Below, one piece after another: positions 18,854-28,304 of a stretch of 50,931 bases of DNA (positions within the stretch are counted from its first letter, which is position 1; every line of letters begins with the position of its first letter). The DNA is from Limnohabitans sp. (GTDB lineage: Bacteria > Pseudomonadota > Gammaproteobacteria > Burkholderiales > Burkholderiaceae_C). The position numbers and the translations under genes are program-made. The stretch lies in the NCBI GenBank assembly GCA_021300495.1, contig JAJTDK010000021.1, positions 1-50,931 of the forward strand. Reading direction: 5' to 3'. The notes below the pieces were generated by a model. That model was not told the DNA's origin. It was given only the letters and a program-made list of their open reading frames with translations, and made no database searches.

Positions 18854-19450
18854 TCACTCCGAAGCTGCCGGAGCGGCTTCGTTGGCTGTCTTACCAGCCG
18901 GTTTTTTTCGACCTGGTGCAATCATCATGATCATTTGGCGGCCTTCCAACTTTGGAAACTGCTCAACCACAATCAGATCGCCCAAGTCATCACGGATACG
19001 CTGCAACAGTGCCATGCCCAACTCTTGGTGGGTAATTTCGCGACCGCGAAAACGCAAGGTCACTTTGCACTTGTCACCATCGGCCAAAAATCGGCGGATG
19101 TTGCGCATCTTGATGTTGTAGTCACCGTCATCGGTACCAGGTCGGAATTTAATTTCCTTGATTTCAATGACCGTTTGCTTGGCTTTGGCTTCGGCAGCAC
19201 GCTTTTGTTCTTGGTATTTGAACTTGCCGTAGTCCATGAGTCTGCAAACCGGGGGTGTTGCGGTGGCTGCAATTTCAACCAAGTCAACATCCAACTCTCC
19301 TGCCATGCGCAAGGCATCTGCCAAAGAAACGATTCCGAGGGCTTCGTTCTCGGGTCCGGACAAACGGACCTCAGGGAAAGTGATTTCACGGTTCAGGCGA
19401 TGCTTACGCTCTTCGCGCTGACGGCGGTCACGAAATTCAGTGGTAGCGAT
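18854..19450 (-). CDS. infC: translation initiation factor IF-3, ATC start codon
   Basis: IF-3 checks start-codon fidelity and keeps 30S free of 50S. Both domains are present, with [20 protein letters not shown] at the N-terminus and [23 protein letters not shown] and MMIAPGRKK in the C-domain. There is no ATG, GTG or TTG that gives a full-length protein. The first natural start is ATC at 19450 (ATC GCT ACC ACT GAA), with AAAGGA about 8 bases upstream, giving 198 residues. Rare start codons (AUU, AUC) are known for infC and are the basis of IF-3 autoregulation in E. coli. A start at TTG 19363 would lose conserved residues. Confidence 0.95.
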   Translation of the reverse strand: MATTEFRDRRQREERKHRLNREITFPEVRLSGPENEALGIVSLADALRMAGELDVDLVEIAATATPPVCRLMDYGKFKYQEQKRAAEAKAKQTVIEIKEIKFRPGTDDGDYNIKMRNIRRFLADGDKCKVTLRFRGREITHQELGMALLQRIRDDLGDLIVVEQFPKLEGRQMIMMIAPGRKKPAGKTANEAAPAASE

Positions 19451-19533
19451 GGTTTAAATCCTTTAAAAAATAACTGCACAAGGCAGCCTAAACCGACGAG
19501 CAAGCGTCAAGCTAAAGCAATCGGAAAATACCT

Positions 19534-21453
19534 TCAAACTTTAGATTCAATGTCTGCTTGGATGAGTTCAATGAACGCATCAACAGACATGACACCGAGG
19601 TCTTTGTTACCTCGGGCGCGAACCGCGACAGTACCTGCAGCCTTTTCTTTGTCGCCAGCGACAAGGATATAAGGCGGCTTCTGCATTGAATGCTCGCGTA
19701 TTTTATACGTGATTTTCTCGTTTCGGAGGTCTAAATCGACCCTAAGGCCTTGATTTCCCGCTAGTTTTTGCATTTTTTGGGCAATTTCGCGACAGTAATC
19801 GGCCTGCGAATCGGTGATGTTGCACACAATCACCTGAATGGGAGCCAGCCAAACGGGCAAGGCGCCTGCGTGCTGTTCGATCAAAATTCCAATGAAACGC
19901 TCCATGCTGCCCACGATGGCGCGGTGCAACATGACGGGGCGATGGCGGTTGCCATCTTCGCCCACATACTCAGCATCTAGGCGCTCAGCCATTGAGAAAT
20001 CAACCTGAATGGTGCCGCACTGCCACTGGCGGCCAATGGCGTCTTTCAGTGTGTATTCAATTTTGGGTCCGTAGAAAGCGCCATCACCGGGTGCAATTTC
20101 AAAATCGCAGTTAGAGGCGCGCAAGCTTTCCATCAAGGCGTGCTCAGCCTTGTCCCAGATTTCATCCGAGCCAATTCGCTGCGCGGGTCGTGTCGCCACT
20201 TTGTAGATGATGTCGGTAAAGCCAAAGTCTTTGTAGACCTTTTGTAAAAGCGTGGTGAAGTTAACGCTTTCAGCCAAGATCTGATCTTCGGTACAGAAGA
20301 TGTGTCCATCGTCTTGCGTAAAGCCGCGCACACGCATGATGCCGTGCAAGCCGCCAGTGGGCTCGTTGCGGTGGCACTGACCAAACTCACCATAACGCAG
20401 CGGCAAATCGCGGTAGCTCTTCATGCCCTGCTTGAAAATCAAGATATGACCCGGGCAGTTCATGGGCTTCAAAGCGTAGTCGCGCTTTTCAGACTCCGTG
20501 GTGAACATGTTGTCACGGTACTTGTCCCAGTGACCTGTTTTTTCCCACAAAGATTTATCAATGATTTGTGGGCCCTTCACTTCTTGGTAGCCGTTGTCTT
20601 GGTAAACGGCACGCATGTACTGCTCGACCTTTTGCCAAACAGTCCAACCTTTGGGATGCCAGAACACCAGGCCTGGTGCGTGCTCGTCAATGTGGAACAG
20701 ATCGAGTTCACGGCCTAGTTTGCGGTGGTCGCGTTTTTCAGCCTCTTCCAATTGAGTGAGGTAGTTCTGCAAATCTTCTTTGCTGGTCCATGCCGTGCCA
20801 TAAATACGCTGCAACATTTCGTTTTTGCTGTCACCGCGCCAATAGGCACCGGCCACCTTCATGAGCTTGAAGTGCTTGAGCTTGCCAGTGCTTGGCACGT
20901 GCGGGCCACGGCACAAATCCTCAAACGCGCCTTCTTTGTACAAGCTCACATCTTCATTGGAAGGAATGCTGCCAATGATTTCGGCTTTGTAGTGCTCGCC
21001 CATGCCTTTGAAATATGAAACGGCTTCATCGCGTGGCAAAACGCGACGAAGCACAGGTTCGTCTTTGTTGGCCAACTCGGTCATGCGCTTTTCAATGGCC
21101 GCCAAGTCATCCAAGGTGAAAGGACGGCTGTAAGAGAAGTCGTAGTAAAAACCGTTTTCAATGACAGGGCCAATGGTGACCTGTGCATCAGGGTACAAAT
21201 CTTTGACGGCGTAAGCCAGCAAGTGAGCCGTTGAGTGTCGAACCACTTCTAAGCCATCGGCATCTTTGCCCGTGATGATGGCGAGCTGGGCATTGGCACT
21301 GATGGTGTGACTTGTGTCCACCACCTTGCCATCGACTTTGCCAGCCAAAGCCGCTTTGGCCAAGCCTGCGCCAATGGAGGCTGCAACCTCTGCCACGGTG
21401 ACAGCACCGGGAAATTCACGCAATGAACCGTCGGGAAGTGTGATCTGAACCAT
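19534..21453 (-). CDS. thrS: threonine-tRNA ligase
   Basis: ThrS charges tRNA-Thr and edits Ser-tRNA-Thr. The 639-residue product has a TGS domain ([16 protein letters not shown]), the N2 editing domain ([16 protein letters not shown], the HxxxH metal motif), a class II catalytic core ([39 protein letters not shown]) and an anticodon domain. ATG 21453 gives the standard N-terminus, but no Shine-Dalgarno is seen; a terminator-like hairpin ends only about 10 bases before it. An in-frame TTG at 21525 would put extra residues through that hairpin and is unlikely. It heads the infC-rpmI-rplT-pheST-ihfA unit. Confidence 0.97.
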   Translation of the reverse strand: MVQITLPDGSLREFPGAVTVAEVAASIGAGLAKAALAGKVDGKVVDTSHTISANAQLAIITGKDADGLEVVRHSTAHLLAYAVKDLYPDAQVTIGPVIENGFYYDFSYSRPFTLDDLAAIEKRMTELANKDEPVLRRVLPRDEAVSYFKGMGEHYKAEIIGSIPSNEDVSLYKEGAFEDLCRGPHVPSTGKLKHFKLMKVAGAYWRGDSKNEMLQRIYGTAWTSKEDLQNYLTQLEEAEKRDHRKLGRELDLFHIDEHAPGLVFWHPKGWTVWQKVEQYMRAVYQDNGYQEVKGPQIIDKSLWEKTGHWDKYRDNMFTTESEKRDYALKPMNCPGHILIFKQGMKSYRDLPLRYGEFGQCHRNEPTGGLHGIMRVRGFTQDDGHIFCTEDQILAESVNFTTLLQKVYKDFGFTDIIYKVATRPAQRIGSDEIWDKAEHALMESLRASNCDFEIAPGDGAFYGPKIEYTLKDAIGRQWQCGTIQVDFSMAERLDAEYVGEDGNRHRPVMLHRAIVGSMERFIGILIEQHAGALPVWLAPIQVIVCNITDSQADYCREIAQKMQKLAGNQGLRVDLDLRNEKITYKIREHSMQKPPYILVAGDKEKAAGTVAVRARGNKDLGVMSVDAFIELIQADIESKV

Positions 21454-21463
21454 GTTCGAACTG

Positions 21464-21490
21464 AAAAAAAGAAGGCGCCATGAAGGCGCC
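21464..21490 (-). promoter_or_regulatory. hairpin with T-tract just before thrS (possible leader control element)
   Basis: The minus strand reads GGCGCC-TTCAT-GGCGCC-TTCTTTTTTT, a six-pair stem of GC pairs followed by a T-run, ending about 10 bases before the thrS ATG. It could be the second terminator of aceA, with thrS transcription starting inside or after it, or a leader element of thrS. Confidence 0.55.
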
Positions 21491-21497
21491 AGAAATG

Positions 21498-21519
21498 AAA
21501 AACGCGGCAATTGCCGCGC
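21498..21519 (-). terminator. intrinsic terminator after aceA
   Basis: About 50 bases after the aceA stop the minus strand has CGCGG-CAATTG-CCGCG followed by TTTTT. It is the more natural terminator for aceA; a second hairpin follows 8 bases later. Confidence 0.75.
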
Positions 21520-21567
21520 TTTCAAACGCTCAGGTCAGATTTTACGCTGAGCCTGAGGTGTTTTTTA

Positions 21568-22887
21568 TCAATGAAACTGCTCTTCTTCAGTAGAACCGGT
21601 CAAAGCCGTGACGCTAGAGCGGCCGCCTTGAATGACAGTGGTCAACTCGTCAAAGTAACCCGTGCCCACTTCTTGCTGGTGCGACACAAATGAATAGCCG
21701 CGATCTCGGGCCGCAAACTCGGGCTCTTGCACCTTCTCAACATAGGCCGACATGCCCCGTTGAACATAGGCTTGCGCCAAGTCAAACATGCTGTACCACA
21801 TAGAGTGAATACCAGCCAAGGTAATGAACTGGTACTTGTAACCCATGGCGCCCAGTTCTTTTTGGAATTTGGCGATGGTGGCATCGTCCAAGTTTTTCTT
21901 CCAATTGAAAGAAGGTGAGCAGTTGTAAGCCAACATTTTGCCGGGGTGCTTTTTGTGAACGGCTTCTGCAAACTTGCGTGCAAACTCCAAATCGGGCGTG
22001 CCCGTTTCACACCAGACCAAGTCGGCGTAATCGGAATAAGCCACTGCACGGCTAATGGCTTGATCCATGCCCTTCTTGGTTTTGTAGAAGCCCTCAGCGG
22101 TGCGCTCACCCGTTAGGAAAGGCTTGTCGTTTTCGTCGTAGTCGCTGGTCAGCAAGTCAGCCGCTTCTGCATCTGTGCGTGCAATGACCAAAGTAGGTAC
22201 GCCACAAACGTCAGCTGCCATGCGGGCTGCGATCAATTTCTGGCAAGCCTCGACGGTGGGCACCAAGACCTTACCGCCCATGTGACCACATTTCTTCACA
22301 GATGCCAATTGGTCTTCAAAGTGAACGCCGCCTGCACCCGCAGCGATCATGGCCTTCATCAATTCGAACGCATTGAGCACACCACCAAAACCCGCTTCAG
22401 CATCGGCCACGATGGGGGCAAAGTAGTCTGTGTAATCTTTGTCGCCAGGGTTGGTGCCTTTAGACCATTGAATTTCATCAGCACGGCGAAAGCTATTGTT
22501 GATGCGCTCGATCACCTTTGGCACGGAGTCCACGGGATACAGCGATTGATCGGGGTACATGGAAGCGTTGGAGTTGTTGTCAGCAGCCACTTGCCAGCCA
22601 GACAAATAAATGGCCTTGATGCCAGCCTTGACTTGTTGCATGGCTTGACCACCGGTCAGTGCGCCTAAACAATTGATATAGGGTTCGGTGTGAAGCAAGT
22701 CCCAGAGTTTTTCTGCACCGCGACGCGCCAAGGTGTGCTCAATCGGGAAAGAGCCGCGCAAACGCACGACATCTGCTGCGGTGTAGCCGCGCTTGATGCC
22801 CTTCCAACGGGGGTTGGTGGCCCAATCTTTTTCCAATGCGGCAATTTGTTGTTCACGACTCAGTTGTTCAACGATATTTTGTGGCAT
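21568..22887 (-). CDS. aceA: isocitrate lyase
   Basis: Isocitrate lyase splits isocitrate to succinate and glyoxylate, the entry to the glyoxylate shunt needed for growth on acetate or fatty acids. The 439-residue protein has the catalytic loop K198-K-C-G-H202 (C200 is the nucleophile), the N-terminal [19 protein letters not shown] and the metal site in DADTEA-like TDAEAADLL. Size is close to E. coli AceA (434), so it is the short form. No malate synthase lies nearby. The 5' region contains strong palindromes, so transcription is probably controlled by a carbon-source regulator. Confidence 0.97.
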   Translation of the reverse strand: MPQNIVEQLSREQQIAALEKDWATNPRWKGIKRGYTAADVVRLRGSFPIEHTLARRGAEKLWDLLHTEPYINCLGALTGGQAMQQVKAGIKAIYLSGWQVAADNNSNASMYPDQSLYPVDSVPKVIERINNSFRRADEIQWSKGTNPGDKDYTDYFAPIVADAEAGFGGVLNAFELMKAMIAAGAGGVHFEDQLASVKKCGHMGGKVLVPTVEACQKLIAARMAADVCGVPTLVIARTDAEAADLLTSDYDENDKPFLTGERTAEGFYKTKKGMDQAISRAVAYSDYADLVWCETGTPDLEFARKFAEAVHKKHPGKMLAYNCSPSFNWKKNLDDATIAKFQKELGAMGYKYQFITLAGIHSMWYSMFDLAQAYVQRGMSAYVEKVQEPEFAARDRGYSFVSHQQEVGTGYFDELTTVIQGGRSSVTALTGSTEEEQFH

Positions 22888-22960
22888 GACGATTTCCTTA
22901 GAGGTGGTTGATGTTGAGGCGAAAGATCACTTTAAAAATCTTCTGCACCGAGGAAATTCT

Positions 22961-23006
22961 AAGTCTTATATAAGACTTTTAAAATATTCAATATCTTATA
23001 CAAGAC
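22961..23006. promoter_or_regulatory. paired palindromic operator upstream of aceA
   Basis: 22961-22978 is a perfect 18-bp palindrome AAGTCTTATATAAGACTT. A second, one-mismatch copy of its core, TCTTATACAAGA, lies at 22994-23005. The centres are 30 bp apart, about three DNA turns, and the first is about 80 bp before the aceA start. This is the geometry of a dimeric regulator (for example GntR type) bound on one face of the helix. The regulator is not in the window. Confidence 0.65.
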
Positions 23007-23046
23007 ATTTATTTATTCATTAAATAACAACAACTTATCATGGTAA

Positions 23047-23083
23047 TTTCTCATAGTGAAATAATATTTCTCATATTGAGAAA
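23047..23083. promoter_or_regulatory. TTTCTCATA repeat and palindrome
   Basis: TTTCTCATA occurs at 23047 and 23067, exactly 20 bp apart. The second copy is part of a perfect inverted repeat TTTCTCA-TAT-TGAGAAA (23067-23083); the first is followed by an imperfect TGAAA half. It looks like a second regulator site, serving aceA or the SWIB gene. Confidence 0.5.
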
Positions 23084-23274
23084 AAATGATGCAATGCAAC
23101 AAACCTTTATTTTGTATTATGAAAACAAATTTCAAGATCAAAACCCATGCGCAACAAGAATTCGAAACATCAAGCACACACCTCTGTCAAACACGAACTC
23201 GCTGAGAGAGGGATATCTACAACAGCAAGGGGAAAAAATCTTCACTTCCCCTAGGAAACAGCGTGTTTCTCCAG

Positions 23275-23320
23275 TAGCATGCGCTCAGCCGGATAAATAG
23301 CATGCGCTCAGCCGGATAAA
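23275..23320 (+). repeat. 23-bp perfect tandem duplication
   Basis: The 23-base unit beginning TAGCATGCGCTCAGCCGG is present twice without a gap (23275-23297 and 23298-23320). It is upstream of the SWIB gene, probably in its leader, and each copy carries the left arm of the hairpin that follows. Confidence 0.92.
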
Positions 23321-23333
23321 TAAGTTTCCGGCT
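23310..23333 (+). promoter_or_regulatory. leader hairpin before the SWIB gene
   Basis: AGCCGGA (23310-23316) pairs with TCCGGCT (23327-23333) around a 10-base AT-rich loop. It ends about 30 bases before ATG 23366. The upstream copy of the duplication supplies a second AGCCGGA, so two alternative pairings are possible. The short T content afterwards does not suggest a terminator. Confidence 0.5.
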
Positions 23334-23365
23334 GCGAACCAACTTCCGTCCTAAGGAATTTCAAA

Positions 23366-23800
23366 ATGGCAACTGCAAAAAAATCTCCGGCGAAAAAAGC
23401 TGCTCCTGCAAAAAAGGCAGCACCCGCCAAAAAAACCGTAGCGAAAAAAGCTGCTCCTGCAAAAAAGGCTGCTCCAGCTAAAAAAGCTGCGCCAGCCAAA
23501 AAAGCTGCTCCAGCTAAAAAGCCAGCAGCAAAAAAGGCCCCCGCTAAAAAGCGCACCCCAAATGCTGCTTTCATGAAGGCTTTAACACCAAGCGCCGCAT
23601 TGGCTGCTGTGGTGGGTGCAGCGCCTCTGCCACGTACAGAAGTCGTGAGCAAGTTGTGGGTCTACATCAAGAAGCACGGCCTACAAGACAGCGTCAACAA
23701 GCGCAACATCAACGCTGATGACAAGCTGAAAGCCATCTTTGGCAAATCTCAGGTCACCATGTTTGAATTGGCTGGCTTGATCGGCAAACATCTGAAGTAA
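23366..23800 (+). CDS. SWIB/MDM2-domain protein with histone-H1-like N-terminal repeats
   Basis: Residues 1-66 are built of AKKAAP-type repeats, as in histone H1-like bacterial proteins, giving a very basic chain. Residues about 70-144 form a SWIB domain (LTPSAALAAVVG, LPRTEVVSKLWVYIKKHGLQD, DKLKAIFGKSQVTMFELAGLI), known from eukaryotic chromatin remodellers and from DNA-associated proteins of Chlamydia and betaproteobacteria. TAAGGA lies 8 bases before the ATG. It is monocistronic, ended by a strong terminator. A nucleoid role is inferred from composition; partners are unknown. The repeat region also creates long meaningless frames on the other strand. Confidence 0.9.
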   Translation: MATAKKSPAKKAAPAKKAAPAKKTVAKKAAPAKKAAPAKKAAPAKKAAPAKKPAAKKAPAKKRTPNAAFMKALTPSAALAAVVGAAPLPRTEVVSKLWVYIKKHGLQDSVNKRNINADDKLKAIFGKSQVTMFELAGLIGKHLK

Positions 23801-23818
23801 TTCAGTGTTTACCAAATG

Positions 23819-23848
23819 AAAAAGCCGGGTCACCCCGGCTTTTTTTTG
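23819..23848. terminator. bidirectional intrinsic terminator
   Basis: AAAAAGCCGGG-TCAC-CCCGGCTTTTTTTT stands between the convergent SWIB gene and the ThDP-enzyme gene. The plus strand has an eight-T tract, the minus strand five T, so it can serve both. Confidence 0.92.
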
Positions 23849-23861
23849 GCCCCATGGCAAC

Positions 23862-25613
23862 TCACTTCGTCTTCATGGCATTTTGCGTGATGGCAGATAA
23901 AGTCACGCGAGTTGTGATGGCTTCGGGGTCAAGCATGATTTCTATCAGGGTGCCTTCATTTCGCGCCAATGCGGCTGTGAGTGCGGGCTCGAACTCTTCT
24001 GTTTTCAAAATACGCACCCCCTCATAGCCATAAGCTTTGGCCAAATTGGCAAAGTGTGGATTGTTCAGGTGCGAGCCCATGTTGTGAGTAGGAAAGTCTC
24101 TTTCCTGATGCATCCTGATGGTGCCGTACATCCCATTGTTCAAGAGGACTACGATTGTTTTGGCGCCGTGCTGAGCGGCCGTGGCCAGTTCTTGGCCATT
24201 CATCAGAAAATCGCCATCGCCTGCAATGGTGAAGACAATCCGACCCGTGAGCACCGCCGCCGCAATACCAGCAGGCACGCCGTAACCCATGGCGCCTACG
24301 GTAGGTGCCAGCTGGGTTTTAAATCCCTTGCTGAGGCCGTGATGTTTGTAATAACGGTGCACCCAACTTGCAAAATTACCTGCGCCATTGGTCAGTACCG
24401 CATCCGCAGGCAAATGGCGCTGCAGAACTGAAATGACTTCGGGCATGTTGACAAGACCTTGTGCAGAGTCAGCAGGCAAGCCGGCCAAGGTCTGCGGCAG
24501 AGTGTTGGCAATGTAGTCTGCGTTGGCTTGTGCCGCCCAATCGGTCCAAGGCACAGTGGGCGGCGCTGTTAGAACTTCCAGGCTGCGGGCTGCGGCGTTC
24601 ATGCTTGCGCAAATGGCCAAATCTGCGTGGTAAACGCGATTCAACTCTTCAGCACTGGCATGAATGTGCACCAACTTTTGTTTGGGTTTGGGCACCTCCA
24701 ACAAGGTGTAACCGCTGGTGGTCATTTCGCCTAAGCGCGGGCCAATGGCAATGATCAAATCGCTGTCCTTGATGCGTTGCGATAATTTTGGGTTGATGCC
24801 AATGCCGACATCGCCTGCATACAAAGGGTGAAAATTGTCAAACGTGTCTTGAAAACGAAACGCATTGCCAACGGGCAGATGCCAATTCTCAGCAAAGCGC
24901 TGAAGGGCTTGCGCTGACTGTGGCGTCCACCCCCCTCCCCCGGCAATCACGAAAGGCCGTTGCGCCTTCAACAGCATTTCACGCAACTCCCGCAAGCTGC
25001 CAGGATCACTCCAGGCCTGAACGGGCTCAAGTTTCGGCAGCGGCCTCGAAGAGACCTCATGGGTCAGCATGTCCTCAGGCAAGACAAGCACAACAGGGCC
25101 AGGACGGCCATTCATGGCAGTGGCAAAGGCGCGGGCCACGTATTCCGGAATTCTTTTAGCATCATCGATGCGCTCTACGCGCTTCGCCATGCCTTTGGTG
25201 CTCGGGCCAAAAAAGGAACAAAAGTCGACTTCTTGAAAAGCTTCACGGTCGCGGGTTTCAGTGGCCACATCCCCCACGAACAAAACCATGGGGGTGGAAT
25301 CCTGAAACGCTGTGTGAACACCAATGGAGGCATTGGTGGCCCCAGGCCCTCGGGTTACAAAACAAACCCCTGGACGACCCGTTAAACGGCCTTGTGCATC
25401 GGCCATGAAGGCAGCCCCGCCCTCTTGCCTGCAGGTGACAAACTGAATTCGGTCTTGGTACTTGTGAAAACCATCGAGAGCAGCCAGGTAGCTTTCCCCT
25501 GGAACCCCAAAGGCGTGGGTCACGCCTTGAGCAATAAGGCACTCGACCAGGAGGTGCCCCCCCATTTGAGATGAAGACTCAACTTCTTGCAGTTTGACTT
25601 TTTGATCGCTCAT
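23862..25613 (-). CDS. thiamine-diphosphate-dependent enzyme, acetolactate synthase large-subunit-like
   Basis: The 583-residue protein has the three-domain layout of the POX/acetolactate synthase family: an N-terminal pyrimidine-binding domain with the catalytic Glu64 (CRQEGGAAFMADAQGRLTG), a central domain (residues 190-330), and a C-terminal pyrophosphate-binding domain with GDGDFLMNG from 465 and the closing NN about 26 residues later. There is no adjacent ilvN small subunit and no ilvC, so it is probably not the main acetolactate synthase. Pyruvate oxidase-, glyoxylate carboligase- or oxalyl-CoA-type chemistry is possible. AAGAGG is 5 bases before the ATG, 69 bases after clpB. Substrate unknown. 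Confidence 0.85.
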   Translation of the reverse strand: MSDQKVKLQEVESSSQMGGHLLVECLIAQGVTHAFGVPGESYLAALDGFHKYQDRIQFVTCRQEGGAAFMADAQGRLTGRPGVCFVTRGPGATNASIGVHTAFQDSTPMVLFVGDVATETRDREAFQEVDFCSFFGPSTKGMAKRVERIDDAKRIPEYVARAFATAMNGRPGPVVLVLPEDMLTHEVSSRPLPKLEPVQAWSDPGSLRELREMLLKAQRPFVIAGGGGWTPQSAQALQRFAENWHLPVGNAFRFQDTFDNFHPLYAGDVGIGINPKLSQRIKDSDLIIAIGPRLGEMTTSGYTLLEVPKPKQKLVHIHASAEELNRVYHADLAICASMNAAARSLEVLTAPPTVPWTDWAAQANADYIANTLPQTLAGLPADSAQGLVNMPEVISVLQRHLPADAVLTNGAGNFASWVHRYYKHHGLSKGFKTQLAPTVGAMGYGVPAGIAAAVLTGRIVFTIAGDGDFLMNGQELATAAQHGAKTIVVLLNNGMYGTIRMHQERDFPTHNMGSHLNNPHFANLAKAYGYEGVRILKTEEFEPALTAALARNEGTLIEIMLDPEAITTRVTLSAITQNAMKTK

Positions 25614-25682
25614 AGGGCCTCTTGTAGTGATGGCCGAATGATACTTTCAAAGCGCCAAAGACATCCGCCCTTGGCTCCTTGT

Positions 25683-28283
25683 TTAACTCACAACCCGATC
25701 GAATTTAAAGACGCCAGGCTCATTGACGGGGTCAACATCGACAGGAATGACCGACTTGGGTAAGAACTTGCCTTCCAAAAGCAACTTGGACAAGGGATTT
25801 TCAATCCGTTGCTGAACCGCTCGTTTCAGAGGGCGCGCACCAAACACAGGATCGAATCCCACTTTGGCCAACTCGGCCACAGCAGCAGTCGAAACCTCCA
25901 AATGCAAATCCATCTTGGCCAATCGGGCTTCCAATATTTGAAGCTGAATTTTGGCAATCGACTCAATGTGCTTGGCATCCAAACTGTGAAAAACCACTGT
26001 TTCATCAATTCGGTTTAAAAATTCAGGTCGGAAATGGTTTTTAAGTTCGCCCCAAACAGCATCTTTGATGTCTTCCCTAGGCTCGCCCACCATGGCCTGA
26101 ATCAGGTGGGAACCAATGTTAGAAGTCATCACGATGACTGTATTTTTAAAGTCGACTGTGCGGCCTTGACCGTCTGTTAGGCGACCATCGTCTAGCACCT
26201 GCAACAGCACATTGAACACATCGGGATGGGCCTTTTCAACCTCATCCAACAACAGCACAGAATAGGGCTTGCGACGAACCGCTTCGGTTAAGTAGCCGCC
26301 CTCTTCGTAGCCCACATAGCCGGGGGGCGCACCAATGAGCCGCGCCACAGAATGCTTCTCCATGAACTCGCTCATGTCCATGCGAATGAGGTGATCTTCG
26401 CTGTCAAATAAGAAACCAGCCAGTGCTTTGCATAACTCTGTTTTGCCAACGCCTGTGGGGCCAAGGAATAAAAAAGAGCCAGTAGGTCTTTGCGGATCCG
26501 ATAGGCCAGAACGCGAACGGCGAATGGCATGGGAGACCGCCGCAATGGCCTCGTCTTGCCCCACCACGCGCTCGTGCAACTTGACTTCCATTTGCAACAA
26601 TTTCTCGCGCTCACCCTGCATCATTTTGGACACGGGAATGCCTGTGGCACGGCTGACTACTTCTGCTATTTCTTCGGCGCCCACTTGGGTGCGAAGCAGC
26701 CTAGGCGCAGCGCCTGCTGCCGGATTGAGCTCATTGGCTTGCGTTTCTTTCAGAAGCTTTTCGAGCTCTGGCAACTTGCCGTATTGCAGTTCGGCCACTT
26801 TGTTGAAATCGCCCTTTCGAGTGAGCTCTTCAATTTGCTGACGCAGTTGGTCAATTTTTTCGCGAACGTTTTGACTGCCCTGTGCCTGGGCCTTTTCTGT
26901 CTTCCAAATTTCTTCTAAATCGGCAGCTTCTTTTTTCAAGCTGACGATTTCCTCTTCGATCAAGCCCAAACGTTTTTGCGAGGCCTCATCGGCTTCTTTT
27001 TTAACGGCTTCCCGTTCAATTTGAAGTTGAATCAAGCGCCGGTCTAGTTTGTCAATCACTTCGGGTTTTGAATCAATTTCAATTTTGATTTTGGAGGCGG
27101 CCTCGTCAATCAGGTCGATGGCTTTGTCGGGTAAAAATCGATCCGTGATGTAACGATGGCTAAGTTCAGCAGCCGCCACAATAGCGGGATCGGTGATGTC
27201 AACGCCATGGTGAATTTCATATTTCTCTTGCAGGCCGCGCAAGATGGCAATGGTGGCTTCTACGCTGGGTTCACCGACCAAAATCTTTTGAAAGCGCCGT
27301 TCAAGTGCGGCATCTTTTTCAATGTACTTTCGGTATTCATCCAGCGTGGTGGCACCCACGCAATGCAACTCACCACGCGCCAAGGCAGGTTTCAGCATGT
27401 TGCCAGCATCCATTGCGCCTTCAGCCTTGCCAGCACCCACCATGGTGTGCAACTCATCAATGAACACAATGGTCTGACCTTCATCTTTGGCCAACTCATT
27501 GAGCACTGACTTCAGGCGCTCTTCAAATTCACCTCGAAATTTAGCACCCGCTAGCAAGGATGCCATGTCCAAGGACAAGACCCTCTTGCCTTTTAAGGAA
27601 TCAGGAACTTCACCCGCCACAATGCGCTGGGCCAAGCCTTCCACAATGGCGGTCTTACCAACACCTGGTTCGCCTATGAGCACGGGATTGTTTTTGGTTC
27701 GACGCTGCAAAACCTGAATCGCCCGACGAATTTCATCATCGCGGCCAATCACAGGATCGAGCTTGCCCATGCGTGCTCGCTCTGTTAAGTCCATGCAGTA
27801 TTTTTTGAGGGACTCACGCTGGCCTTCTGCGTCAGCGCTGTTCACATTTTGGCCACCTCGAACGGCGTCCACGGCTGCTTCTAAACTTTGGCGGCTCAAA
27901 CCTGCTGCCTTGACAGTGCGCGTCAATTCAGTCTTGCCATCGGCCAGGGCCAACAAAAAGAGTTCGCTGGCTACAAATGCATCGCCCCTTTTGAGGGACT
28001 CTTTTTCGGCAGCCTGCAACAATTTGACCAATTCTGGCCCAACCTGAACTTGGTCTTGACCTGTGACCTGTGGCAATCGCTCAACCGCGGCACTGGCCGC
28101 TGACATCAGGGCTGTCATATTGACCCCGGCCCTCTGAAGCAAGGCCTTGGGGCCGTCTTGCTGATGCAACATGGCCAACAAAACGTGCGCGGGGTCGATG
28201 TACGCGTGATCCTTGGCCAAGGCCAAGCTCTGCGCATCGCCCAGTGCTTCTTGAAACTTAGTGGTTAGTTTGTCCATTCGCAT
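25683..28283 (-). CDS. clpB: ClpB disaggregase chaperone
   Basis: ClpB works with DnaK to dissolve aggregated proteins after heat stress. The 866-residue protein begins [14 protein letters not shown], has an N-domain, AAA+ 1 with GEPGVGKTA and [12 protein letters not shown], the long middle coiled coil (about residues 405-530, rich in E, K and Q), and AAA+ 2 with GPTGVGKTE and [12 protein letters not shown]. It lacks the IGL/F loop for ClpP. AGGAG is 6 bases before ATG 28283. A sigma-32 promoter is directly upstream. Confidence 0.98.
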   Translation of the reverse strand: MRMDKLTTKFQEALGDAQSLALAKDHAYIDPAHVLLAMLHQQDGPKALLQRAGVNMTALMSAASAAVERLPQVTGQDQVQVGPELVKLLQAAEKESLKRGDAFVASELFLLALADGKTELTRTVKAAGLSRQSLEAAVDAVRGGQNVNSADAEGQRESLKKYCMDLTERARMGKLDPVIGRDDEIRRAIQVLQRRTKNNPVLIGEPGVGKTAIVEGLAQRIVAGEVPDSLKGKRVLSLDMASLLAGAKFRGEFEERLKSVLNELAKDEGQTIVFIDELHTMVGAGKAEGAMDAGNMLKPALARGELHCVGATTLDEYRKYIEKDAALERRFQKILVGEPSVEATIAILRGLQEKYEIHHGVDITDPAIVAAAELSHRYITDRFLPDKAIDLIDEAASKIKIEIDSKPEVIDKLDRRLIQLQIEREAVKKEADEASQKRLGLIEEEIVSLKKEAADLEEIWKTEKAQAQGSQNVREKIDQLRQQIEELTRKGDFNKVAELQYGKLPELEKLLKETQANELNPAAGAAPRLLRTQVGAEEIAEVVSRATGIPVSKMMQGEREKLLQMEVKLHERVVGQDEAIAAVSHAIRRSRSGLSDPQRPTGSFLFLGPTGVGKTELCKALAGFLFDSEDHLIRMDMSEFMEKHSVARLIGAPPGYVGYEEGGYLTEAVRRKPYSVLLLDEVEKAHPDVFNVLLQVLDDGRLTDGQGRTVDFKNTVIVMTSNIGSHLIQAMVGEPREDIKDAVWGELKNHFRPEFLNRIDETVVFHSLDAKHIESIAKIQLQILEARLAKMDLHLEVSTAAVAELAKVGFDPVFGARPLKRAVQQRIENPLSKLLLEGKFLPKSVIPVDVDPVNEPGVFKFDRVVS

Positions 28284-28304
28284 CGAAAACTCCTGTTACT
28301 GCTC

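Larger units (their letters stand above)
22888..23365. other. gene-free control region between aceA and the SWIB gene
   Basis: This 478-base region between two divergent genes is AT-rich, especially at 22960-23110. It holds two palindromes of TCTTATA type (22961-23006), two TTTCTCATA elements (23047-23083), a 23-bp tandem duplication (23275-23320) and a leader hairpin (23310-23333). A short open frame at 23040-23300 has no family resemblance and no Shine-Dalgarno, and I do not call it a gene. Confidence 0.7.

Noticed and set aside
21532-21575. CTCAGG...CCTGAG inverted repeat before TTTTTT on the plus strand
   Set aside because: No plus-strand gene reads into it, the loop is long, and it overlaps the end of aceA.
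23040-23300. 86-codon frame in the aceA-SWIB gap
   Set aside because: No homology, AT-rich start, no Shine-Dalgarno, and it crosses palindromes and the tandem duplication.
23275-23320. CRISPR or satellite array
   Set aside because: Only two units without spacers; a simple tandem duplication.
23308-23652. Minus-strand frame with AGAAFLAG-type repeats
   Set aside because: It is the complement of the AKKAAP repeats of the SWIB protein; the plus-strand reading has a Shine-Dalgarno and a known domain.
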